A stretch of 34,671 bases of DNA from the NCBI GenBank assembly GCA_017546585.1, contig JAFYWC010000148.1, positions 1 through 34,671 on the forward strand, in the 5' to 3' direction. Both the position numbers and the translations under genes were made by a program. The notes beneath the pieces were generated by a model. It made no database searches. It saw only the letters and a list, made by a program, of their open reading frames with translations, and was not told the DNA's origin. Positions 25,860 through 33,007 of this stretch are shown here, piece by piece (within the stretch, counting starts at the first letter, position 1; each line of letters opens with the position of its first letter). The stretch comes from Bacteroidales bacterium. GTDB lineage: Bacteria; Bacteroidota; Bacteroidia; Bacteroidales; UBA932.

Positions 25860-27623
25860 ATGTACAACATTTTCGATCTGAAAGAAATGGACTTGGAGCG
25901 TCTTCGTTCGCTTGCAGCTGAACTTGAGGTGAAAGGGTTCAAGAAGATGGAGAAAGACACCCTCGTCTATGCAATAATTGACGAGGCAGCCAAACTGAAA
26001 GCCAAGAACGCACCGGAGAAGCCAGAGAGAAAGAAAAGAGGCCGTCCTAAAAAGGATCAGCCTGTAGCAGATTCTCAGGAAAAGCCTAAGGAGGAGCAGA
26101 AACCTGCAGAGCAGGAGGCGGCAAAGCCTGAGGAGAAAGAAAAAGAGAAGCAGGGTCAGGCGAAAGCGAAGCGCAGCAAAAAGCCGAAGGCTGGTGCTGC
26201 TGCGAAAGCGGAGCCTGTGCAGGAAACCGCACTGGAAAAGGTACAGGAGAATGTGCCGGAAACTCCTCAGAAAGAGGAGGCACCAGCACCTCAGCAGCCT
26301 GAAAACAAGAATAACGAAAAGCATCCTAAGCAGAAACGCGCAAGGATCCAGAAGGGAAACCAGCAGAACAACCAGAACAATCAGCAGAATAATGTTCAGC
26401 CTGTAAAGGAGGAAGTTGCTGCAGAAATGCCACAGCAGACGGAAGAGCAGCCTGCAAAACAGGCTCCACAGCCACAGAAGCCGCCTCAGGTGGAATTTGA
26501 AGGCGTAGTGGAAGCTACTGGAGTTCTTGAGATTATGCCTGACGGCTATGGTTTCCTTCGTTCATCAGACTACAACTATCTGAACTCGCCAGACGACATC
26601 TATGTGTCACAGTATCAGATCAAGCAGCACGCGCTCAAGACCGGTGACACTGTAACAGGAGAGATCAAGCCACCTAAACCAGGCGACAAGTACTTCCCTC
26701 TCGTACGTATCAATTACATCAACGGACGTACACCGGAGTTCATCAGAGACCGAATTCCATTCGACTTCCTGACTCCGCTCTTCCCTGAAGAGAAATTCAA
26801 TCTTCTCGGAAACGGACACAACGATATGTCTTGCCGCATTGTGGATATGTTCACTCCTATCGGAAAGGGTCAGCGAGGACTCATCGTCGCTCAGCCTAAG
26901 ACAGGTAAGACAATGCTTCTCAAGTCGATTGCAAACGCAATAGCAGACAACCACCCTGAGGTATATATGATCGTTCTGCTTATCGACGAACGCCCTGAGG
27001 AGGTTACTGATATGGCACGCAGCGTAAAGGCAGAAGTTGTCGCTTCAACTTTCGATGAGCCAGCTGAACGCCACGTGAAGGTAGCCAATATGGTACTCGA
27101 GAAGGCAAAGAGAATGGTAGAATGTGGACACGATGTGGTTATCCTTCTTGATTCGATCACACGTCTCGCAAGAGCATACAATACAGTTCAGCCTGCATCT
27201 GGAAAGGTTCTTTCCGGTGGTGTGGACGCAAATGCTCTTCACAAGCCTAAGAGATTCTTCGGTGCAGCACGTAATATCGAGAACGGCGGATCCCTTACAA
27301 TTCTCGCTACAGCACTCACCGAGACAGGATCAAAGATGGACGAGGTGATCTTCGAGGAGTTCAAGGGAACAGGTAATATGGAGCTCCAGCTCGACAGAAG
27401 ACTTGCAAACAAGCGTATCTTCCCGGCTGTGGACGTTACACTTTCAAGTACTCGTCGCGACGATCTCCTCTACTCCCCTGCCATTGCAAACAGAATCTGG
27501 GTTATGCGTAAGTTCCTCGCAGATATGAACTGCATTGAGGCTATGGAACTTCTCCAGGACAGAATGCACCGTTGGGGCACAAATGATGCCCTTCTCCAGA
27601 ATATGGACAAGGACGAGATGTAA
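25860..27623 (+). CDS. rho: Transcription termination factor Rho with disordered insertion
   Basis: Rho is a hexameric RNA helicase that ends transcription. From ATG 25860 it is 587 aa, about 170 longer than E. coli Rho. Residues 1-45 are the Rho N-terminal helical domain, and about 45-210 are a low-complexity Lys/Glu/Gln/Pro/Asn-rich insertion with a KKRGRPKK motif (58-65). The RNA-binding cold-shock fold follows (about 215-295, [15 protein letters not shown]). The ATPase has Walker A PKTGKT (346-351), Walker [18 protein letters not shown] and the Q-loop/R-loop region [15 protein letters not shown]. Bacteroidota Rho proteins are known for such insertions, and in B. thetaiotaomicron the disordered part drives phase separation needed for gut fitness. 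An in-frame TTG nine codons upstream is less likely as start. Confidence 0.96.
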   Translation: MYNIFDLKEMDLERLRSLAAELEVKGFKKMEKDTLVYAIIDEAAKLKAKNAPEKPERKKRGRPKKDQPVADSQEKPKEEQKPAEQEAAKPEEKEKEKQGQAKAKRSKKPKAGAAAKAEPVQETALEKVQENVPETPQKEEAPAPQQPENKNNEKHPKQKRARIQKGNQQNNQNNQQNNVQPVKEEVAAEMPQQTEEQPAKQAPQPQKPPQVEFEGVVEATGVLEIMPDGYGFLRSSDYNYLNSPDDIYVSQYQIKQHALKTGDTVTGEIKPPKPGDKYFPLVRINYINGRTPEFIRDRIPFDFLTPLFPEEKFNLLGNGHNDMSCRIVDMFTPIGKGQRGLIVAQPKTGKTMLLKSIANAIADNHPEVYMIVLLIDERPEEVTDMARSVKAEVVASTFDEPAERHVKVANMVLEKAKRMVECGHDVVILLDSITRLARAYNTVQPASGKVLSGGVDANALHKPKRFFGAARNIENGGSLTILATALTETGSKMDEVIFEEFKGTGNMELQLDRRLANKRIFPAVDVTLSSTRRDDLLYSPAIANRIWVMRKFLADMNCIEAMELLQDRMHRWGTNDALLQNMDKDEM

Positions 27624-27626
27624 AAG

Positions 27627-27660
27627 AAAAGGACTTTGGTTTTGAGCCAAAGTCCTTTTT
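27627..27660. terminator. Bidirectional terminator between rho and the small lipoprotein gene
   Basis: A 9-bp perfect stem (27631-27639 with 27647-27655) with a 7-nt loop is extended by AAAA on the left and TTTTT on the right. It follows the rho stop at once and lies 4 nt past the convergent lipoprotein stop, so it can serve both genes. Confidence 0.88.
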
Positions 27661-27663
27661 CAA

Positions 27664-28200
27664 TTATTTCTTAACATTGTCTTTTTTGCAACAGTCTTTA
27701 GACTTGTCATCGCAGCATTTCATATCTGCTTTGGCATCAGCGATCTGCTTGTCGAATTTGGCCTTCAGCTGTTCTTTGGTCAATCCCTTTGTCTCAAGTT
27801 TGTGCTGAGCCTCTTTGAGGTTATACTTGACCTGATTGTTGAAGAGTTCGATATTGTCATATAGTTCTGCTCTTTCGATCGCATTACGATAGTGACGGAG
27901 TGCGCTCATCTGAGTTGGGAATGTGTATACCCTTTCAGCTTCAACACAGATATCACCATCATAAGTGTAGGTCTTCACATCTACTATTCCATCAAAGATA
28001 TGCGTATAGACAACTGTATTGCCTATCAGATCGACTCTCTGAACATCCGGGCTGTGCTGCCTGATCGCTTCATCCATAAATCTGCGCTCCTGCTTCATAG
28101 GCTCGTCCATCGCCTTCTTGACCTCGTTGTAATTACTGTTGCAACCTGTCATTGCAGCCATTAGGACTGCTACCGACATTACTGTCATAATTTTTCCCAT
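27664..28200 (-). CDS. Small lipoprotein with double-cysteine tail, function unknown
   Basis: I do not recognise this 178-aa protein. It has a short lipoprotein signal peptide with lipobox MTGC (Cys20), so it should be membrane-anchored. Residues about 25-150 are mostly predicted helix with a central beta segment (VDLIGNTVVYTHIFDGIVDVKTYTYDGD) and a charged C-terminal helix. The tail carries two Cys pairs (Cys162-163 and Cys170-171) in an Asp/Lys context, suggestive of metal binding or disulfides. It is downstream of carB but separated from it by a terminator, so it is probably transcribed alone; only a 7/8 promoter-like CAAATTTG is seen upstream on the minus strand. Confidence 0.7.
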   Translation of the reverse strand: MGKIMTVMSVAVLMAAMTGCNSNYNEVKKAMDEPMKQERRFMDEAIRQHSPDVQRVDLIGNTVVYTHIFDGIVDVKTYTYDGDICVEAERVYTFPTQMSALRHYRNAIERAELYDNIELFNNQVKYNLKEAQHKLETKGLTKEQLKAKFDKQIADAKADMKCCDDKSKDCCKKDNVKK

Positions 28201-28264
28201 AACACTAACAATTTAAAATGATTCAAATTTGCCTATGGGCGAGTCAATATCTGTGCCTTGACAA

Positions 28265-28299
28265 TAAAAAATCCGGAAAACCTTTCGATTCCCCGGATT
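28265..28299 (-). terminator. carB terminator
   Basis: On the minus strand AATCCGG (28299-28293) pairs with CCGGATT (28276-28270) across a 16-nt loop, followed by a run of T. It lies 22 nt past the carB stop and ends the carA-carB transcript. Confidence 0.75.
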
Positions 28300-28320
28300 A
28301 TCAAATTGATGTATCATCTA

Positions 28321-31300
28321 TTAATACTGATCCCAGCTCTTGATCTGGATGTCATCGATAGACATTGCGCAGAATGCACGGATGAATGCTGTTGCAAGAC
28401 GTGCATTTGTGATAAGCGGAATGTTGTAGTCGATAGCTGCACGACGAACGTGATAGCCGTTTGTAAGCTCGCCAGTCGAGAAGTTCTTAGGAATGTTGAC
28501 AACGAGGTCAACCTCCTTGTTTGCAAGCATATCCATAGCTGACTTATACTTTCCTGCAAGTTCTGGATTCTGAGTCTCGTTCGGCCAGATCACACGCTCA
28601 GCCGGTACACTGTTCTCGTTGAGATACTTGGCAGATCCCTCAGTACCGAAGAGTTTGTAGCCTCTCTCGTGGAGGAGTTTGCACGCATTGAGAAGGTCAG
28701 CCTTCTGGAGTGCGTTACCCGAAGAGATGAGGATATTCTTCTTAGGAATCTCATATCCTACAGAAAGCATTGAGTTAAGGAGTGCCTCGTTGAAGTCATC
28801 ACCGATACATCCCACCTCACCTGTAGAGTGCATATCCACACCGAGTACAGGGTCAGCCTGCTGGAGACGTGAGAATGAGAACTGCGAAGACTTGATACCT
28901 ACATAGTCAAGGTCGAAAGCAGACTTGCGTGGAGCAGCTGGCTTGAGGCCGAGCATTGCCTTGGTTGCAAGCTCGATCATATTGATCTTAAGTACCTTCG
29001 AAACGAATGGGAAGCTTCGTGAAGCACGGAGGTTACACTCGATTACCTTGATATAGTTGTCTTTAGCGAGGAACTGGATATTGAATGGGCCTGTAATCTC
29101 GAGAGCTGAAGCGATCTTCTTTGCGATCTTCTTGATTCGGCGTACAGTCTCGACATAAAGTTTCTGTGGAGGGAACTGAATAGTCGCGTCACCTGAGTGT
29201 ACACCAGCGAACTCGATATGCTCAGAGATTGCGTAAGCGATAACCTCACCGTTATCAGCAACAGCATCAAACTCGATCTCCTTGCAGCGCTGCATAAACT
29301 CAGACATTACAACTGGGTGTTTCTCAGACACTTCCGCAGCGAGACCAAGGAAGTTGCGGAGCTCCTCGTGATTGTAGCATACGTTCATCGCAGCACCTGA
29401 GAGCACGTATGAAGGACGAACGAGCACTGGGAAGCCTACCTGATCGATGAACTTGTCTACCTCGTCAAAGTTTGTAAGCTCCTTCCACTTAGGCTGGTCA
29501 ATTCCGAGTGAATCCACGATTGAAGAGAACTTGTGACGGTCCTCTGCCTTGTCAATTGAAGTTGCCTTTGTTCCGAGGATGCTGACCTTGTTCTGGTCGA
29601 GTCTGAGTGCGAGGTTGTTAGGAATCTGACCACCCACCGACACAACTGTTCCGTGTGGATTCTCAAGGTCGTGGATATCCATTACACGCTCGAATGTGAG
29701 CTCGTCGAAGTAGAGACGGTCGCACATATCGTAGTCAGTAGACACTGTCTCAGGGTTGTAGTTGATCATAACGCCCTGGTATCCCTGGTTGCGGATAGTC
29801 TGGAGAGCGTTAACTGAACACCAGTCGAACTCTACAGAACTACCAATGCGGTATGCACCTGATCCGAGTACGATAACTGAGTTCTTATCGTTCTGATACT
29901 CAATATCATTGAAGTTACCACCGTAAGTAAGATAAAGGTAGTTTGTTGCAGCTGGATAATCAGCGGCAAGAGTATCGATCTGCTTCACACAAGGAACGAT
30001 GCCGTTAGCCTTACGGAATGCGCGTACGATATCCTCAGCCTCTTCTGTATCCATTCCCTTGTAGAGAGCGTTAGCAACCTGGACGTCAGAGAAGCCCTGT
30101 ACCTTAGCCTTCTTGAGGAGGTCAAGAGGCATCTCCTCGCAGTTGTTGTACTGGTTCATTTCCTTATGAGTGTTCACAATGCCCATAAGCTTGTTAAGGA
30201 ACCACTTGTCGATCTTTGTGAGGTCGTGGATCTGGTCAACAGTGTAACCGGCCTGCATTGCCTTGCTGATCACGAAGATACGGTTATCTGTAGGCTCGTG
30301 GAGAGCAACGTCGATGTCGTCAACCTTGATATCCTTGTTTCCTACGAAGCCGTTTGCACCCTGGCCGATCATACGGAGACCCTTCTGGATGATTTCCTCG
30401 AAATTACGTCCGAGAGACATAACCTCACCGACAGACTTCATTGAAGAACCGATCTTGCGAGAAACGCCTGTGAACTTAGAGAGGTCCCAGCGTGGGATCT
30501 TGGCTACCACATAGTCAAGAGCTGGCTCAAAGAATGCAGGAGTCTGTTTTGTCACAGAGTTCTTGATATCGAAGAGACCGTATCCGAGACCGATCTTAGC
30601 TGCAACGAAGGCGATCGGGAAACCTGTAGCCTTTGATGCGAGAGCCGAAGAACGGCTGAGACGTGCGTTCATCTCGATCACGTAATATTCCATTGAATCG
30701 GTGTCGTAAGCGTACTGAACATTACACTCACCCACGATACCGATGTGGCGTACCATCTTGATTGCGAGGTCGTGGAGATACTGAACCTCCTTAGCGCTGA
30801 GGGTCTGAGTAGGAGCAACTACGATTGACTCACCTGTATGGATTCCGAGTGGGTCGAAGTTCTCCATATTACAGATAGCGATGCAGTTGTCATAGCGGTC
30901 ACGCATCACCTCATACTCGATCTCCTTCCATCCCTTGAGTGACTTCTCTACGAGCACCTGAGGAGAGAATGAGAATGAGCTTTCACAGAGAGTAACGAGC
31001 TCTTCCTCGTTGTTGCAGAATCCCGAACCGAGTCCACCGAGTGCATACGCAGCACGTACAATCACAGGGTAGCCGAGCTCCTTTGCAGCCTCCTTTGCGG
31101 CCTCCACTGTCTCTACAGCGTGTGACTTGATGGTCTTCACGTTGATCTCAGCGAGCTTTGCATTGAAGAACTCACGGTCTTCGGTGTCCATAATTGCCTG
31201 AACTGGAGTACCGAGTACCTTTACATTGTATTTGTCGAGGATGCCTGCCTCATAGAGATCCACACCGCAGTTAAGGGCAGTCTGACCACCGAATGCGAGG

Positions 31301-31557
31301 AGGATACCCTGAGGAGCCTCTTTCTGGATTACCTTTTCAACGAAGTATGCAGTTACAGGAAGGAAGTAAACCTTGTCTGCAACCTGCTCAGATGTCTGTA
31401 CGGTAGCGATGTTAGGGTTGATGAGGATAGTCTCGATTCCCTCTTCCTTGAGAGCCTTGAGGGCCTGAGAACCAGAGTAGTCGAACTCACCTGCCTGACC
31501 GATCTTGAGTGCTCCTGAACCGAGCACTACCACTTTCTTTATAGTATTGTCTATCAT
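28321..31557 (-). CDS. carB: Carbamoyl-phosphate synthase large subunit
   Basis: CarB makes carbamoyl phosphate from bicarbonate, ammonia and two ATP, feeding pyrimidine and arginine synthesis. At 1078 aa it is full length. Two homologous ATP-grasp halves are visible: the first begins KKVVVLGSGALKIGQAGEFDYSG and the second NSVIVLGSGAYRIGSSVEFDW. Each has a Gly-rich ATP loop (AAYALGGLGSGFC; PSYVLSGAAMNVC). The oligomerisation domain lies between, and the C-terminal MGS-like allosteric domain (about 940-1078; YKLFGTEGSAKYLNEN) is intact. It follows carA after 14 nt. Because the partner CarA lacks a glutaminase site, this CarB may depend on free ammonia or on another amidotransferase. Confidence 0.97.
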   Translation of the reverse strand: MIDNTIKKVVVLGSGALKIGQAGEFDYSGSQALKALKEEGIETILINPNIATVQTSEQVADKVYFLPVTAYFVEKVIQKEAPQGILLAFGGQTALNCGVDLYEAGILDKYNVKVLGTPVQAIMDTEDREFFNAKLAEINVKTIKSHAVETVEAAKEAAKELGYPVIVRAAYALGGLGSGFCNNEEELVTLCESSFSFSPQVLVEKSLKGWKEIEYEVMRDRYDNCIAICNMENFDPLGIHTGESIVVAPTQTLSAKEVQYLHDLAIKMVRHIGIVGECNVQYAYDTDSMEYYVIEMNARLSRSSALASKATGFPIAFVAAKIGLGYGLFDIKNSVTKQTPAFFEPALDYVVAKIPRWDLSKFTGVSRKIGSSMKSVGEVMSLGRNFEEIIQKGLRMIGQGANGFVGNKDIKVDDIDVALHEPTDNRIFVISKAMQAGYTVDQIHDLTKIDKWFLNKLMGIVNTHKEMNQYNNCEEMPLDLLKKAKVQGFSDVQVANALYKGMDTEEAEDIVRAFRKANGIVPCVKQIDTLAADYPAATNYLYLTYGGNFNDIEYQNDKNSVIVLGSGAYRIGSSVEFDWCSVNALQTIRNQGYQGVMINYNPETVSTDYDMCDRLYFDELTFERVMDIHDLENPHGTVVSVGGQIPNNLALRLDQNKVSILGTKATSIDKAEDRHKFSSIVDSLGIDQPKWKELTNFDEVDKFIDQVGFPVLVRPSYVLSGAAMNVCYNHEELRNFLGLAAEVSEKHPVVMSEFMQRCKEIEFDAVADNGEVIAYAISEHIEFAGVHSGDATIQFPPQKLYVETVRRIKKIAKKIASALEITGPFNIQFLAKDNYIKVIECNLRASRSFPFVSKVLKINMIELATKAMLGLKPAAPRKSAFDLDYVGIKSSQFSFSRLQQADPVLGVDMHSTGEVGCIGDDFNEALLNSMLSVGYEIPKKNILISSGNALQKADLLNACKLLHERGYKLFGTEGSAKYLNENSVPAERVIWPNETQNPELAGKYKSAMDMLANKEVDLVVNIPKNFSTGELTNGYHVRRAAIDYNIPLITNARLATAFIRAFCAMSIDDIQIKSWDQY

Positions 31558-31571
31558 AATCTTGCGTTGTC

Positions 31572-32681
31572 TTAAAGTTTACCTACGAACTCATCGAGTG
31601 GAGTAACATTCTCTGTAAGTCCTACACATACCTCTGGAGCGAAGTTGATGCCGATGAAAGGCTTGCTCTTGTGACGGATGCCGTCTACAGCGCCGTCATT
31701 GAGGTTAGTGAAATATACTTCCCAGTCAGAAGGGATCGATGTTGCCTTTACTGCACGGTATACATTCTGTGAAGAGATGTATGTGCGGTTGCTGCCCTCT
31801 CTGCGAACCGGCTGGTTAGCGCTTCTGTGCGGATGCGCAAGTCTCTCAAGCTCGCATCCTGCTGCCTTTGCAAGGAGGTGGTATCCCATTCCGAATCCGA
31901 ATACCGGCTTGTTGCCTGCGATCACCTTCTTGAGGATCTCTACAGTCTCAGCGCAGTTGCAAGTGCATCCCGGACCGTTTGAAACATATACACCGTCATA
32001 TTCCATTTCAGTGAAGTCGTAGTTGTAAGGCACCCTGATGACCTCAGCACCGCGAGCGAGGAGTCCTCTGATGATGCTGTGCTTTACTCCGAGGTCAACT
32101 ACTACTACCTTCTTGCCTGCAGTTACTGCAGCCTTGCTTCCGTTGATGTTCTCAACCTCTTCTGCAGGTTGTGCAGGGTAAACGATTGGCTCGCTGCAAC
32201 ATACATCTGCAGGTGAAGGAACAGCAGCCTCTGCTGGAAGCTCTGCGCCCTCAGGAATGATGCAACCCTTCATCGATCCATTGTCACGGAGAACCTTTGT
32301 GAGCTCGCGTGTATCGATGCCGTAGATACCTGTAAGGTTCTGCTCCACCATCCACTGCTGAAGGCTCTTCTCCGCTTCCCAGTTGCTATAGTCCTCGCAC
32401 ACATCGAACGCAATGAGTCCCTTAGGATGAATCCTGTCAGACTCAAGTTTCAAAGAGAGCTTTTCCGCCATCAAGGCCTCTGAAGGGACACCGTAGTTTC
32501 CGATAAGAGGATATGTCAGACAAAGAATCTGTCCGCTATAGGTCGCGTCTGTCAACTGCTCAGGGTATCCAACCATTGATGTGTTGAATACGACCTCACC
32601 GCTGACAGCCTGTGCGCTTCCGAATGACCAGCCCTGGAATTCAAGGCCATTCTCCAGACGAAGTGTTGCTTTAAGTTTCAT
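31572..32681 (-). CDS. carA: Carbamoyl-phosphate synthase small subunit with degenerate glutaminase site
   Basis: CarA normally hydrolyses glutamine and passes ammonia to CarB. This 369-aa protein has the CarA-specific N-terminal domain (GEVVFNTSMVGYPEQLTDATYSG; GIDTRELTKVLR) and a class I amidotransferase fold, both full length and in frame. The catalytic residues are missing: E. coli FGICLGHQ is FGFGMGYH here (261-268), so the nucleophile Cys is Gly264; E. coli GHPE is FAPE (347-350), so His is Ala348 while Glu350 remains. Glutamine-pocket positions also differ (Gln to His268; QNHGF is QNVYR). The oxyanion loop keeps SNGPG (234-238) but continues CTCNC. It is probably a structural or regulatory subunit. 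An AGGAGA lies just upstream of the start codon. Confidence 0.93.
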   Translation of the reverse strand: MKLKATLRLENGLEFQGWSFGSAQAVSGEVVFNTSMVGYPEQLTDATYSGQILCLTYPLIGNYGVPSEALMAEKLSLKLESDRIHPKGLIAFDVCEDYSNWEAEKSLQQWMVEQNLTGIYGIDTRELTKVLRDNGSMKGCIIPEGAELPAEAAVPSPADVCCSEPIVYPAQPAEEVENINGSKAAVTAGKKVVVVDLGVKHSIIRGLLARGAEVIRVPYNYDFTEMEYDGVYVSNGPGCTCNCAETVEILKKVIAGNKPVFGFGMGYHLLAKAAGCELERLAHPHRSANQPVRREGSNRTYISSQNVYRAVKATSIPSDWEVYFTNLNDGAVDGIRHKSKPFIGINFAPEVCVGLTENVTPLDEFVGKL

Positions 32682-32734
32682 TTTATATCTCCTGTTTTAA
32701 ATTTATTTGCTCGCTTTTACCCGCTAGGGTATAT

Positions 32735-32775
32735 AAAAAAACGACCATTCCTCATTGAATTAGAGAAAATGGCCG
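32735..32775 (-). terminator. Intrinsic terminator inside the carA leader
   Basis: On the minus strand CGGCCATT (32775-32768) pairs with AATGGTCG (32749-32742) as eight pairs including one G-T, with further pairing possible in the 18-nt loop, and is followed by seven T (32741-32735). It lies about 55 nt before the carA ATG and would stop transcription ahead of the gene unless disrupted. Confidence 0.7.
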
Positions 32776-32867
32776 ACAGTAATAGTAACAAGGGAAAAAG
32801 ATGACTGAGCATTATCTTGTAATGCGCTCATTGTCAAGTATGTACCAACGTTGGTTCGTTTACACAT
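32760..32867 (-). CDS. Possible 35-codon leader peptide upstream of carA
   Basis: An ATG at 32867 opens a 35-codon frame ending TAA at 32762-32760. An AAGGGAAA stretch ends 4 nt before the ATG and could serve as a ribosome-binding site, but it is also the 5' arm of P1. The stop codon lies in the loop of the leader terminator, so a ribosome reaching the end would cover the 5' arm of that hairpin. The peptide has no run of a single regulatory amino acid (one Arg, one Gln pair split). Coding is uncertain, since Bacteroidota rely little on Shine-Dalgarno pairing. Confidence 0.3.
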   Translation of the reverse strand: MCKRTNVGTYLTMSALQDNAQSSFSLVTITVGHFL

Positions 32868-32887
32868 AGCGTTTCCCTTAAAAATAT

Positions 32888-32918
32888 TTAAATTATTGAG
32901 TGAAATTTCACTCGCAAA
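32888..32918 (-). promoter_or_regulatory. Probable carA promoter
   Basis: On the minus strand TTTG (32918-32915), a 19-nt spacer and TAATTTAA (32895-32888) fit the Bacteroidota spacing, with a 6/8 match at -7. Transcription would begin just before stem P1 of the leader. An alternative is TTTG-N21-TATCTTCG about 35-65 bp further upstream. Confidence 0.45.
32898..32913. promoter_or_regulatory. 16-bp perfect palindrome in the carA promoter spacer (possible operator)
   Basis: GAGTGAAATTTCACTC is a perfect 16-bp palindrome lying entirely between the proposed -33 and -7 elements of carA, a classical position for a repressor site. If transcription starts further upstream it would instead form a hairpin at the RNA 5' end. 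Confidence 0.5.
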
Positions 32919-32986
32919 ACTTGGCGAAGATACTCATTTTTTGCCGAATTCTGCAAATTAAATTTCGCTTTCTTTGCCTTTTGTGG

Positions 32987-32994
32987 TAATTTTG
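32987..32994 (+). promoter_or_regulatory. -7 element upstream of mnmE
   Basis: TAATTTTG matches TAnnTTTG exactly and lies 13 nt before the first ATG of mnmE. The expected -33 region (about 32963-32967) reads TTTCG, a near match. The predicted leader is very short. Confidence 0.6.
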
Positions 32995-33007
32995 TTGCGC
33001 GTTTAAA

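Larger units (their letters stand above)
32682..32887 (-). ncRNA. Candidate regulatory leader RNA of carAB (attenuator-like)
   Basis: Read 5' to 3' on the minus strand, the predicted transcript begins near 32885 and contains the following. A closing stem P1 pairs AAGGGAAA (32879-32872) with UUUCCCUU (32797-32790). P2 pairs UAUGU (32868-32864) with ACAUA (32843-32839), stacked on the ACCAACGUUGGU palindrome (32855-32844) with an 8-nt bulge. P3 pairs UGAG and CAUUA with UAAUG and CUCA (32830-32806) with a 2-nt bulge. Then come an intrinsic terminator (32775-32735) and a small hairpin UACCC-UAGC-GGGUA (32731-32718) before carA. This fills the 326-bp gap together with the promoters. I do not recognise a known riboswitch class. 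Confidence 0.5.

Noticed and set aside
25731..26324. 197-codon minus-strand frame opposite the start of rho, Leu/Arg/Phe/Cys-rich
   Set aside because: It is the antisense of the Lys/Glu/Gln-rich rho insertion; the composition follows from that, and no family resemblance is seen.
32718..32731. Resemblance of the CTAGCGGG hairpin near carA to the conserved core of the guanidine (ykkC) riboswitch
   Set aside because: Only a few bases agree, the long conserved ykkC helices are absent, and it lies downstream of the terminator.
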